From Tenrec ecaudatus (Eukaryota > Chordata > Mammalia > Afrosoricida > Tenrecidae), in the NCBI RefSeq assembly GCF_050624435.1, contig NC_134542.1:15681997-15745996 (forward strand): 64,000 nt of DNA, given 5' to 3'. Position 1 is the first letter of the stretch; every line of letters begins with the position of its first letter. The notes beneath the pieces are model-generated. The model saw nothing but the letters and a program-made list of their open reading frames with translations. It made no database searches and was not told where the DNA came from. A program made the translations under genes and the position numbers. Below are positions 1 through 10,619 of this stretch, piece after piece.

Positions 1-90
1 AAGCTCACCAGCTGCTCTGTGGGAGAAAGCTGACGCTCTCTGCTCCCAGAAAGATGTACAGCTTTAGAGCCCTCTCCGGGGTCCCAGGTT
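1..90 (+). repeat. AfroSINE fragment
   Basis: ACCAGCTGCTCTGTGGGAGA AAG is the middle of the SINE; the head lies before the window. Confidence 0.55.
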
Positions 91-187
91 CTTGAAGATA
101 GACTTCTGGGGGATCAATTGATGTTATTTGATTGGCATCATGGGCTAGCCTAGAATGTATCTCACTGTCAGCAAGGAATCTCTAGAG

Positions 188-653
188 AAGCAGTTCTTAA
201 CCTGTGGGTCGTGACCCCTTTGAGGGGTCGAAAGACCCTTTCATGGGTCACCCAAGACCATCGGAAAATATATTTCCAATGGTCTTAGGACCTGAGACAC
301 TGCTCCTCTATCTGTTCCCAGGTGGGTCTATCCACGTGCAGGTACCCCACGTGAAGACTGTTACCCATGCTACACCGTGCTTCAAGACAAAATTTCATTT
401 ACTTGTCATTAGAAATAAATATTTCACAATATATCATTATATATTATTTTGTGATTAATCACTGTGGTTTAATTATGTTCAATTTGTAACAATGGAAATA
501 TATCCTGCATCTCAGATATTTACATGATGATTCGTAACAGTAGCAAAAATATAGTTACGAAGTAGCAACGAAAATAATTTTGTGGTTGGGGGTCACCACC
601 CCATGAGGAACTGTATGAAAGGACCACGGCCTGAGGAAAGGTGAGGACCGCTG
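188..653 (+). mobile_element. SPIN-like non-autonomous hAT element with 8-bp target duplication
   Basis: The left end reads AAGCAGTTCTTAACCTGTGG and the right end, in reverse, CAGCGGTCCTCACC, degenerate forms of the CAGTGGTTCTCAACC terminal repeat. Flanks are CTCTAGAG (180-187) and CTGTAGAG (654-661), 7 of 8 identical, as expected for hAT insertions. The internal GATTCGTAACAGTAGC and GGTTGGGGGTCACCAC blocks recur in the other copies in this window. No transposase is present. Confidence 0.85.
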
Positions 654-863
654 CTGTAGAGGATGCTTGCAGTGAGCACTGGGGAATAAGCCCCCAAGCT
701 GGCACAGAGGTCACTGCAGGAGGAATGGGAGCGTCATCGTGCAGGCAGGGCGGTCAGTCCGGCAGCAGAGGTAGAATATGTGTAGCTATTTGCAGATGAA
801 GTGAGAGATGTTACTCAGCCCTGAATGTTTTCAGTGTTTACTTATGTATTGGTCTTTTTTCAG

Positions 864-915
864 AGTTGAAGCAGTTGAAGTAGTGTATCCGAATGGGAAG
901 TCACATACCTTTCCA
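864..915 (+). CDS. FARSB: FARSB coding exon 1 of window
   Basis: The acceptor is a T-rich tract ending TTTTTTCAG and the donor is GTAAGT. The first base completes a codon from the previous exon outside the window. The exon then encodes VEAVEVVYPNGKSHTFP and ends on a codon boundary. The match to the human protein around VEAAEVVFPNGKSHTFP fixes the frame. Confidence 0.95.
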
Positions 916-1388
916 GTAAGTATTTAAGAAGTTACCGGATGACGGTGATGAGGAGAACACTAATAACAATGGGTGTAGAGGGGGGTTACCCGCCCACCCA
1001 CTCAGTGTGGCAGCGAGAATAAGAGAACAGGCTCAGGGCTCAAGTGCTTGCTTAAGCTTGGAGTGCAGACTGTTCATCCCCGGCTGGGAACTGATTCGAT
1101 GGAATAGCTGTGGATCCTTGTAGGCGTGGTGCATTGTGACACTTGAGTTCTTCTTTCCTGGTCACAAACTTTTACTTACATGAAACAAAATGGAAACTCT
1201 TTAGCTGGATTGATAAGCATCTTAGAAAGGTGCGGTATACCTAGATTTTACTGCAGGGAATAGTGATGAACCATCTCAGAGAGAGCATTGGCTGGGGTTT
1301 TACATTCGTGCCAGGCCGTGTGTACTGTCTAGCAGCTAGAGTGCTCGTGTCTCAGTGTAATCTGGGGACTCTTCTTTTTCTTCTTAAG

Positions 1389-1450
1389 GAGCTGGCCTAC
1401 CGGAAGGAGATACTGAGAGCTGATCTCATCAACAAAAAAGTTGGCATTAA
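1389..1450 (+). CDS. FARSB: FARSB coding exon 2 of window
   Basis: The acceptor is TTCTTCTTAAG and the donor is GTATGT. It encodes ELAYRKEILRADLINKKVGI plus two bases of the next codon. The junction codon becomes AAA (Lys), where human has Arg; this is a conservative change and keeps the frame into the next exon. Confidence 0.95.
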
Positions 1451-1715
1451 GTATGTTCTGCAAACTTCACTCATTTGTTGATGGCAGAATTAAAGAACAG
1501 AGTAAACACATGAGTCTTCGCTCTTACCTGAAAGTATGCTTCCGAGGAACCTAAGTGCTGACAGGGCGTCAGCTGTTGGGATGTATAGGGTCCAATTAAT
1601 ACATGAAAAGGGGGTAAAAACCAAGTGTTGTTCCTGATTGTAGCTTATTTTAAAGCCAAATATTAAGAGGTTTTAAAAAATTCTTTGAAACTTACATTTT
1701 GTACATTTCTAACAG

Positions 1716-1923
1716 AGAAACTCCAGAAAATCTTGCCAAGCTTCTGACCAGAATGTACTTAAAGTCAGACGTTATCGGTGATGGGCACCAGCTAGAGATA
1801 GAAATCCCTCCAACGCGAGCTGACATCATCCACGCCTGTGATATTATAGAAGATGCTGCAATCGCTTATGGATATAACAACATCCGGATGAGTCTACCGA
1901 AATCCTACACAATCGCTGATCAG
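1716..1923 (+). CDS. FARSB: FARSB coding exon 3 of window, B5 domain; GC donor
   Basis: The acceptor is TTTCTAACAG. The exon encodes most of the B5 domain: [17 protein letters not shown], then the conserved [19 protein letters not shown] and AYGYNNI, ending YTIADQ. The B5 domain is a DNA-binding-like fold shared by PheRS beta subunits. The reading frame demands an end at CAG in 1921-1923, and the next bases are GCAAGA, so the donor is GC rather than GT. No GT donor at the same phase lies close by, and reading on would add unrelated residues before a stop at 2049. Confidence 0.95.
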
Positions 1924-2049
1924 GCAAGATTCCCTACACCCCCTGCCAGCACTCCTTATTGTGAGAACCTGATCATGCAGTGCCAGGAAGGTTTCTTGAG
2001 AAGTAGAACAGAAGAATCAAGCATTGTTTTGACATGCTCTGTGTGTTAA

Positions 2050-2530
2050 TCCAGGTTGACTAGAGAAACAAATTCATAAGCACACGTGTATAAGAAAACA
2101 GCTTAATAGAAAAGAGCAATTGCATACTGAGAGAACATCCCAGCCAAACCCAGTTCATTCATGTCCGTAAGTCTGATATTAGCCCCTATAGCCGATACTA
2201 GTCGATAGACTCCTCTGTAGACTCTGGCAGCACGTGCAGTGATGCCGAGTGCAGGGGGTCACAGCCCCCTGGGTGGAAGGTCTTGTGGATCCAGTGGCAG
2301 TGCAAGCATCTCATCTCTGGCACAGGTCTCCACATATCTCTTCCAGCTCTCAGCGTTGCAAGAGTAGAAAAGGGAAGGCAGAGAGAGAGAGTGTCTGGCC
2401 TCCATTGAGCTATTTATCTCTGCTGCGCTTCCATATGAGGTCATAAAGTTGCGATCTGATTGACAGGTTAGACTCCACCCCTTTGTTCCAGTTGACAGGA
2501 GATGATGTAACTGCCACACTGCTATGAGAG
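2050..2530. repeat. Probable interspersed repeat, unclassified
   Basis: GGTTGACTAGAGAAACAAAT, AAACATCCCAGCC-like GAACATCCCAGCCAAACCCA and GGTCTTGTGGATCCAGTGGC have the look of a widely copied retroelement part in afrotherian genomes. It lies in the GC-AG intron of FARSB. I recall the pattern but cannot name the family. Confidence 0.35.
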
Positions 2531-2859
2531 GCCTTTGTTATGGGGAGGATGCAAAAAGCGTGCCTGCTGCTCCAGAGTTGAGTGGAAAACCTGTGGTGAC
2601 TTGCTCTTTGAAGAAAGACAGGTTCTGAGCCTGGAGCCCTCTTCCATCTTGAACTGGCGGCTGCTTTCTCAGCTGGGGCAGGGTGGGCTGGGCATCTTCT
2701 GTCCAATACGTGGGGGTGTGTGCAAAGGAGATGGTCAGGTGGTGGCACTAACGCATTAGTTTCTCTGAAATGACATGCTCGCTCTGAACCTCTTTATTAC
2801 AAAATAGGAAATGTTACTGAGGGAAATCAAGTGAGCCTTTCTATCTCTTTCCCCCCCAG

Positions 2860-2940
2860 TTACCTCTTAATAAGCTCACAGAACTCCTGCGACACGACCT
2901 GGCGGCGGCTGGTTTCACCGAGGCACTCACGTTTGCTCTG
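2860..2940 (+). CDS. FARSB: FARSB coding exon 4 of window
   Basis: The acceptor is a C-rich tract (TTTCCCCCCCAG) and the donor is GTACGA. It encodes 27 whole codons, [20 protein letters not shown] and then EALTFAL, the start of the beta-subunit core domain. Human has Phe at the first position, here Leu. Confidence 0.96.
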
Positions 2941-4284
2941 GTACGACCTCCGGCCTTTCCTGCTCAGCGGGTTGTTTTTGTGTGTTCCTGGGAGCATTTA
3001 TGAAATTGAGAAGGCTGAGTTTTCCCAGTGCACTTTGTCATTTGAGATTACACTAGAGCTGGTATGTAAAACAACAAGGTAGAAGGGATCTGTATTTAGT
3101 CAGGAATGTGCAGGATTCAAAACTAATCTTATGGTGGTAGGGGACACACAGCATGTCTGTCAGCTTCACCCGAATGTGGAGGGTTTGTACTGAATTACAG
3201 AACTGAATTTACTGAGTGAAGACATGTAGGTCTTGGTTGTGTCTGTGACCACTAGGTGCCACCCTAGTGAAGGGCTTGTGAACTCTTCCCCCATTAAATT
3301 GACTCCTTTGTCTTTGAGCACACTCCCAACCTTTTTTTTTTTTTAGTTAGAAGGCTGACACAACAGACCCCTGTCAGAAAGTGACTTGTATTATAAAATC
3401 AGAGGAAAACTCCCACCCCGTGCACACTGACCACGGGAAAGACTGAAACAAGCACGCACCTTGCAGCTGCTGTTTCTCTTGGCTGCACGTTTCTGGGCCG
3501 CCGCAGTGTCGTTCTCACTGCAGCAGTCCAGGAGCAGCTGAGCCCGTAGGACAAAACCTGAGAAACAAAGCCACCCAAAAAGGCTGCCTCACTTCCTCAA
3601 CCTCAGCCCTGAAATTCCCCCTCTCAGCATATTTACAGCATTGCTGTTGATGCGTGGAAGGTTGTAAGGTGTTGTGCCCTGTCACTCCAATAGTGCTCTC
3701 CTACATCTATGTCTAGGTTCTGTAATTCATGCCAATGGCTACACAGAACTCGCAGACAACATTCACATTTAAGGGCTTGTTAAGGATGAGAAATGCTTAG
3801 GTTACATTGTTCATCAGGACATGTTCCAGTTCTGTCGGGGACTATTAGTAAACAGCCAAAGGGCCTGACACTGGCTCTAAGCCTCAGCTCGAAGCACTCA
3901 GCTTTACTTGTTTCGTGAGTTGTGAAGTCCACCACTCTGCTTCATGCTCTGGTCCCTAGTCCTCCTTTGATGTCATAGCTGTTATCTGGATCCACATGAT
4001 TCACTGCACAGAGATCTTGGGGTCCAGAGGACATGCTCCACCCCTAGCTCTTGCTGCTAGTAAACTCCCCTCCCATCTCTTGCTTCTCGGGGCTATTTTA
4101 TACCCAGCAGGATGGCACATCAGTGAATTTCATTTGCAGTTGATCATAGGTGGATCCTATCAGTATCTTTGTCCACCTTCTGACCCAGACCCATTGAATT
4201 GTCATCGTCATTGAATGCTGTGTCTGTGCCAGATGCATTACTTGTGCTACATGTGGTGTCCAATAATTAGATCACTTCTGCCTA
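2941..4284. other. FARSB intron, nothing recognised
   Basis: Apart from a T-run near 3332, I see no exon, repeat family or RNA gene in this stretch. Confidence 0.5.
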
Positions 4285-4405
4285 TTGCTGTGTGCCATTA
4301 ACTTGGTTCCAACACAGAGTGACCCTATTGTAAGACCGAGTAGAGTTGCTTCATGGGGTGTCCTAGGGTGCAGTCTTCACAGGAAGAGATACTAGGAGTG
4401 GTCGG
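4285..4405 (-). repeat. AfroSINE fragment, antisense
   Basis: CACAGAGTGACCCTATTG and GAGTAGAGTTGCTTCATGGG form the tail half; the head half is lost. Confidence 0.55.
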
Positions 4406-4755
4406 ATGGTTTGAACTGTGTAGTGCTTATCCATCATGCCCCCATGACTAGCTTCTGCCCATCACACTGGTTCCTGGGAGGACATGTCGGGTAAAACCTG
4501 GGAAATATATAAGGCTTAAGGGTGGGCAGGGAATCCCTTGGAGACTGTTGAGGCAATGATTCATGTGAAGTGGCATCTGCTACAGGCCTGAAAGTACTTG
4601 CTCTGTCTTCCTTGCTTCCTTACTGGCTTAGGTAGAGAATATTCTTGTTATGAGTGCATCGTACGTTGATTTAGCAACAGTAAATTGTCGTCAGATTACA
4701 TTATATCCAGCATTGGTGGTGTTCTCTGTTGACCTGTATCGCATGTACTTCTTAG

Positions 4756-4857
<102 letters not shown>

Positions 4858-4964
4858 TAGGTAGATTGAAACGTCAATTAAAACCAGGAGCTACTAGCTG
4901 CCTGAGCTATGAAAAGGCACTTCAATGATTATACCTGAATTGACATGATCTTTTTTGAGTGTGT

Positions 4965-5155
4965 TTGGGTAAGGTGGTTGGTTACACATTGCGCCACTAA
5001 CTGCAAGGTCAGCAGTTCAAAACCACCAGCCGTGTCATAGGAGAAAGTTCGGGCTGTTCACTCCTATCAAGAGTGAGTCTTGGAAACCCACAGCAGCAGT
5101 TCTGCTCTGTCCTAAAGGATCTCTAAGAGTCAGAGTTAACATTAAGACAGTGAGT
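4965..5155 (+). repeat. AfroSINE
   Basis: GTTACACATTGCGCC, AAGGTCAGCAGTTCAAAACC and GAGTCAGAGTTAAC mark head, B box and tail. A GTTT microsatellite follows. Confidence 0.85.
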
Positions 5156-5787
5156 TGTTTGTTTGTTTGTTTATGTGCTTTTCTAGCGCCCACCCCCATC
5201 CTCTTGACTTTTGGTTTAACTATATTTAACTTCTTGTGTTGGCTTCTCTGCTTCTATCTTGCCAGTGGGGCCGAGTGTCTAATTTTCTAAGATGTTCCCT
5301 TGCTTAAAAATCTGCCAACAAGAAGTCACCAGACTCTGAATAAAATCTGTGTCCTACTTGGGGCCCAGTGATCTGGCGCTGGCCCATTCTCCAGCCACGC
5401 CAGCTGAGGAACTGCTCTGCACACTCGGGCCTCCATCTCCGCCTCTGGACTCGCCCCTCCCCCCATAACCAGTGACGTGCACGTAGCCTTCAACTCAGTG
5501 CTTTCTGAAACGCTGCTCACTTTCCCAGCGAGGACAAGAACTCACCAAGGGCTCACACCATTCACAGAACACAAGTACAGGGCAGCAGGCTTTCTGGTGC
5601 ATTGCCCCTGACTTCAGTAATTCAGTAGCCACTTTCACTAATGTTAACTAACCCTCCCCCTGCCCCCAGTGGCAGACAGAAGCCAGGAAGCCAGTGTAGG
5701 GAGGGAGCTCATGTAATGGACTGGGCAAAATGGAATGAGCTTGGGCTGGGGAATCTGATGACAGAACCAGATACTTCCGACCACACC

Positions 5788-5982
5788 ATGCTCACTGCCA
5801 TCCAGTCGATTCAGACCCACCGCCGCCCTTCAAGACAGGGTAGAACTGTTGCTGTGGGTTTCCGAGACTGTAACTGCTGGCGGGAGTAGAAAGCCCCCCC
5901 GAGAAGGGGCTGGTGGTTTCCCACTGCCGACCTTGCGATGAGCGGCCCTGTAGGTAACCACTGTACCGCCAGGGCGCCTGTT
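5788..5982 (-). repeat. AfroSINE, antisense, near full length
   Basis: ACTGCCATCCAGTCGATTCA through GTAACCACTGTACCGCCAGG. Confidence 0.85.
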
Positions 5983-6486
5983 GTTTCAGGTACGAACCAG
6001 CATATTTAAGTTCTGTTGGTTGGTTGTTTTCACCTTTTGTTTGTTTGGTTGATTTTCACATTTCTATTGGGGGCCAGCAGGGAGAGGGGTCTCCCTGTCC
6101 AACAGAAGAGCTCCCAGGTTCTTCAGCTTCTCTCAGCTGGGGCATGGGTGGTCCTGGGTGGCTTGAGTTCTTGTCGTCTCGGAGGGGCACGGGATGGTTG
6201 CAGGATGTGGTCTGGTTGATCAGACTGGCTTATTTGTTGGGGTTGCATCCAGACAAAGTCAAAGTGTGCTGCGTGTCAACTTGCGATCAGATTCCTGGTT
6301 CTTCATTTGCACCTGGGGAAGGCAGAATCCTTCCAGTTATTTTAGGGCCCCAATTTTCAAATGACTTGGATGTTTCCAGCACTGTGGTCTCCAGTGGAGC
6401 CCAGGAGTCTGTGAACTTTGTCTTCTGCCGAGTGAGATGTGTTCAGTGCCCGTTTGGGGATTACAGTTTCCTGTCTCCTCCGGCAG

Positions 6487-6604
6487 GTGGCACGCACTAC
6501 CCTTCTTCCTGGTCTCCTGAAGACAATAGCCTGCAATCGGAAGATGCCTCTTCCTCTGAAGCTCTTTGAAGTCTCCGACATCGTGGTGAAAGATCCTAGT
6601 ACAG
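6487..6604 (+). CDS. FARSB: FARSB coding exon 6 of window
   Basis: The acceptor is CTCCTCCGGCAG and the donor is GTAACC. It encodes [20 protein letters not shown], then [19 protein letters not shown] and the first base of an Asp codon. The 17.7 kb intron follows. Confidence 0.96.
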
Positions 6605-7619
6605 GTAACCATGAGTCACCCTTGACTTAAATGTGCAATGCTTCTTTTTTCCAACATGAAACATTCTAAATATGTAAAAGTGGACCAAGTATGTAATTAT
6701 CTCTGTGTATCCCAGCTTCAGCAGGTATCAACATACGACCAGTCGTCTTCATGTATCTCTCTACCTGCTTCCCTGGGGTTCTCTAATGCCATGCTGGACG
6801 CAATAGAGTTCCTCAGTAAACACGTGCCTGTACTTTTGTGGACGACAAAGACCGTCACTTCTCTCTTGGTCTGTGTCTGCTGTTTACTTCTCACTAAGCT
6901 GTCACCACGGTCACACCATAATGCCGTCAGAAACCTCGCTAGTGTTCCGATTGCCCCAGTTTCATAAATAATGTTTTTATTATAGAATTGAGTCTGATTC
7001 AAACCAAGGGAGAGCTGTAGCCAATTGCTACGTCTCTTACGTAAATCTTCTATCAGAAAGAGCATTTTCGCAGACACTGTAATAATACTTAGGATGAGCC
7101 CTCCTGAAACCTCAAGTTGAAAAGCACTGTGGGAGATATTTTCTCTTATCACCTGAGTCTGAGGCACGGTACCGTACTTGATAGGGCACCATCTGGGCCA
7201 TTATAAGTACCGCCACCCTCTGCTATGCCAACTCCTGCCCCTCGTGAGTGTGGTCTGGCCTGGGGAGCCCTGGAAGTAGGTTGGTTCAACTTCTACGTCA
7301 CGAAGATGGTCGGAGAAATGTGGTGTATACTTCATCAAAACCTTAGCCTAGCTGTCAGTCAAGGAGGTCTGCCCCACTCAGACACCCATGCCTCCTGTCT
7401 CTGACACGCGCCGGGCTCGGATTGTTCCGAGCTGTCTGTCTCTGGTGATCCATGGTCCACAGTGCCTTCACATGACTCAACAGCTGTCAGAGTTTCCTGG
7501 TTTTCCTAAGGGTAACTGTTCAAGTCCCAGTAGTGCTCATTCATCGGTTCTTGTTCCGAACATTCTTTTGACAAGTTAGCAAATGCAGAGGCCCTTTTCT
7601 TAGGTTCCTCCTGAAGAGG
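6605..7619. other. Start of the 17.7 kb FARSB intron
   Basis: A 149-codon open frame on the - strand (6718-7167) shows no recognisable protein pattern. ATCTCTGTGTATCCCAGCTT hints at an old repeat I cannot name. Confidence 0.4.
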
Positions 7620-8715
7620 ATACTTTGGCATCTTTCATTTTCCTTTTTTAAAAAATGACTTTTATGTTGTGAGTTAGATGTGGGGATTGACATTTCAGTA
7701 CTCCCAACTCTGCATTCAACAGTTTAAACCTCTCATCAATCCCCAGGCTTCCCCGCCACTCCTTGATTTCTCTTCTCCCTCTTAATGGGACTTCATCTTT
7801 CCTGTCGGCCTACTCAGTACCTGTCGGCCTTCTCATCCATTGCTTCATCTTCCTACTCTTGCTGTCCTTCTTTTCGGAGTCTGTTCCCTTTGGTGTCCAA
7901 GTCTTTGTCGTGGTTTTTATCCTAATAGGAGTGGTCTCATACAATAGTTGTCCTTTTGTGATTGACCAACATCACTTAGAATAATAGTCTCCAGGTCTGT
8001 CCGTGTCATAAGCTGCCTCGTGGTTTCACCATTATTGCGATAGTTTATTGTGCCAGCCTGGCCGATAAGCACAAGTAGGATTAACTGAAGGGCGGAGGGA
8101 TAAATGGCTCGGTGAGCCTCGCCTTGCTTGTTCTGTGCCTCAATTTAAAGGGGTTTGTATACAAACTTTAGTGACACTAACGTTAATAAGTTCTGAGAAC
8201 CCAGTATCATCGGACCAGCCTTTAAATTGAGGCACAGAACAAGCTGGGCGAGGCTCACCGAGCCATTTATCCCTCCGCCCTTCAATTAATCCTACTTGTG
8301 TTTATGGGCCAGGCTGGCACAACAAACTATCGCAATTATTCTTTAGCTTTGCACAGTATTCCATTGTGTGCGTGTACCCAGCCTTTCTTATCCATTCCTC
8401 TGCTGGTCAGCGTGTGGGCTGTTTCCAACCTCGTGCTGCTGTGAACGTCCTGCAGGGAATGTGGGATGCCCGTCTGTCCCTGCAGTGGCTCTTAACTTCT
8501 TTAGGGTCTATACCCAGTAGAGGGATCACTAGATTGTGTGGCATGTCGGCCCACTGTTGTGTGAATTGTGCCATCACTACCAAAACTGCTCGGAAAGATT
8601 GGCTGTGGATTGCACCGTCTTTGGGAATATTCTGGAACTCCGCACTGCAGCATTGCAACCATGGTGGGCCTTTCACTCACGGGTGCCAACCTGGTGTTAA
8701 GTACCTCACTACTTA
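7620..8715 (-). repeat. L1 3' end remnant, split by the foldback element
   Basis: AGTATTCCATTGTGTG, TTATCCATTCCTCTG and GGCTGTTTCCAAC are the antisense hallmarks of the end of mammalian L1 ORF2 and its 3' UTR. The 7620-8035 part carries the 3' UTR side. Heavily decayed. Confidence 0.65.
8036..8334. mobile_element. Foldback element, 299 bp, 115-bp inverted arms, ATTAT duplication
   Basis: Arms 8036-8150 and 8220-8334 are inverted copies with about six mismatches (~95% identical), separated by a 69-base spacer. The ends are TGCGATAGTTT and AAACTATCGCA. ATTAT stands on both sides (8031-8035, 8335-8339). It cuts an L1 remnant whose two halves rejoin sensibly around one ATTAT. There is no ORF. 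The superfamily is not recognised; a 5-bp duplication and long inverted arms fit a MITE-like non-autonomous DNA element. Confidence 0.8.
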
Positions 8716-9446
8716 GCCTTTGTACAGTGCTTTTGGTTTAAAAAAAAACAAATCCACACTTCCTAGCTTTTGAGTATTAGATCATTTCTTTGTGTCAGAT
8801 GGTGCAAAACTATATTCCCATGTAATATCCAGGGAATTTAATATGGAAAAGTGATTTATCTGTCATATCGACTGTTACACGTGATGCTGGGGTTGAAGTT
8901 TGGGTCTCAGTGCATATATCCTTAAGAGTAAATGTTCATGTAACAGCAGTGTCTGGTTTTTTGGCAGTAAATTATAATAGAAATCAGAAAACTTTCCTTG
9001 CTCGCCGCAAATAGTTTGAGGGTTCCTGTGCTCCCAGTCCTCCCCTGGTACAGGTAACTGAGGATTTGCTGTAATTCCAACATCAGATTTCCCATTAGCT
9101 TTCGTTTGTTTCCTTTCATCTTCGTTCTCTGGTTTTTACGCTGTTTTGATCCTTGGGGATATCCTGCACATTTATAAATACAGGATTAGGTTAATTAGAC
9201 TGGGTTTCCTCGAAATGTTGGTAATGCCACCATGCTTTCCAGGAATAATCCTCTTCTCTAATTGCAAGGACTTCCCCGAGGGCTCTGCAGGTTACTGGGC
9301 TGGAGGTTGGAAGCAAGCTGAGACCCCCACAACTGCCACCAGGAAGGTTTCTCTGTAGCCCGAACACACAACTGACTATGTCGCAGTCCAGGGGTGGGAC
9401 AGTGTTTGCTTAGAGAGCTATTCTAATTTCTTGATGCTAAACCAAA

Positions 9447-9815
9447 CAAAAGCCACTGATGTGGAGTCGATTGCGACTCCTAGTGACCCTGTAGGGCACG
9501 GGTCCTCAAACTACGGCCCGCGGGCCACATGTGGCCCACCGAGAGCATTTATCCGGCCCGCTGGGTATTTTTGCCACCGCTGCTTGTCCTGCTTAGCAGC
9601 AGACTCATCCCGGGCCCATAGGAATTTTTTCATAATTTAACTATAGTCCGGCCCTCCAACGGTCTGAGGGACTGTGAACGGACCCCTGCTGTCAGGTAAG
9701 GGGAGCAACTCCTTTGGGTTTCCCAGATTGTAAAAGACAAGCTGACAGCCTCATTTTTCTCTTGCTGATAAGTTCAGACCACCAACCTTTAGATTAGCAG
9801 CCCTATGCTGCTGTG
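9447..9815 (-). repeat. AfroSINE, antisense, split by an OC1-like element
   Basis: 9447-9488 holds the tail (GAGTCGATTGCGACTCCTAG TGACCC) and 9697-9815 the rest, ending at ATTAGCAGCCCTATGCTG. The hAT at 9497-9688 separates them. Confidence 0.8.
9497..9688 (+). mobile_element. OposCharlie (OC1)-like hAT MITE inside a SINE
   Basis: The left end has GGGTCCTCAAACTACGGCCC followed by GCGGGCCACATG, the signature I associate with OposCharlie-type hAT elements. The right end is GGACCCCTG. Flanks CTGTAGGG (9489-9496) and CTGTCAGG (9689-9696) match at 6 of 8. The insertion divides an antisense SINE. About 190 bp with no coding capacity. Confidence 0.8.
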
Positions 9816-9879
9816 AGCACATCACTTCGTGTTCGCTCGGAAAGCCCGTTTCCTTTTAAATCAGAGAGCTCTCTTTTAT

Positions 9880-10560
9880 TAGAAATCTGCTTAAAGATCT
9901 TCTTTTATACCTCTTCTTAGTTGTAAGAAAACAAAAAAAGTGCCCTCTTTTGTTTCCCCTTGATCCAAGTCTCTCTGCTAGGCCTCTGGTCTCTTTCCAT
10001 GCCCATAGATACTGTATAGATTCTCTTCAAAATCATCTACTGTGTCCATGAGATTTAAAGGAGAGAGGTCAAGCCATAGAGGACGTCTACCATCTTGGAA
10101 ACAGGAGCTGGCTTTTTGTCATCTGGGGGCTGTTTCATGTTTGAGTCATGGCTGGGCTTCCTAACTCCGTAGCTCTGTGGCACATCCAGCATCTGGGCAT
10201 TAGGAGTAATAACGCTGTCCATTGCATGAGATGTGTTGTAGGGGTTAAATAAAATTGCACCTTGAAAAGTTTCATTACCTAATAAGAACTGGTTGATATT
10301 CTTGCTTTTTTGAGAATAAGTCAAAGGGCACTGTTACAAAGTCTTAACAAAGCTTTATGAAACAAAACTATCAACATTTGAAACTATTTCTCAACAGGCC
10401 TCCATCTAGGTCTATAGACTTCTGCAGGCCCTGTTCAAGTCTCGCAAACACTTTTCCAAAGCAGCCTTTGCTCTTCCGTGGACACCCCGTCAGAATGACA
10501 GTTTGGGCATTCTCAAGGGACTCACATCATGTTCCCTTTCAGTGTTTGAGTCTGGGGGAC
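9880..10560 (-). pseudogene. Unidentified gene-derived relic
   Basis: One - strand frame ending at the stop 10055-10057 contains GAILFNPYNTSHAMDSVITP followed by NAQMLDVPQSYGVRKPSHDS and KKPAPVSKM. A second frame, overlapping its end, reads WLDLSPLNLMDTVDDFEENL and then YSIYGHGKRPEA before a stop. Both look like biased real protein rather than random translation. The change of frame and the lack of splice sites suggest a processed pseudogene of a protein I do not recognise. AATAAA-like sequence on the - strand near 9880 could be its old poly(A) signal; no poly(A) tail is obvious. Confidence 0.4.
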
Positions 10561-10619
10561 AAAACCCAGCCGAACTGGGCAAGATCAGGGTGGTAGGGTA
10601 GGTGGAATATAAGCAGATA

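Noticed and set aside
6718..7167. 149-codon - strand frame in the first large intron
   Set aside because: No domain, no splice context and no recognisable homology; likely chance in old repeat sequence.
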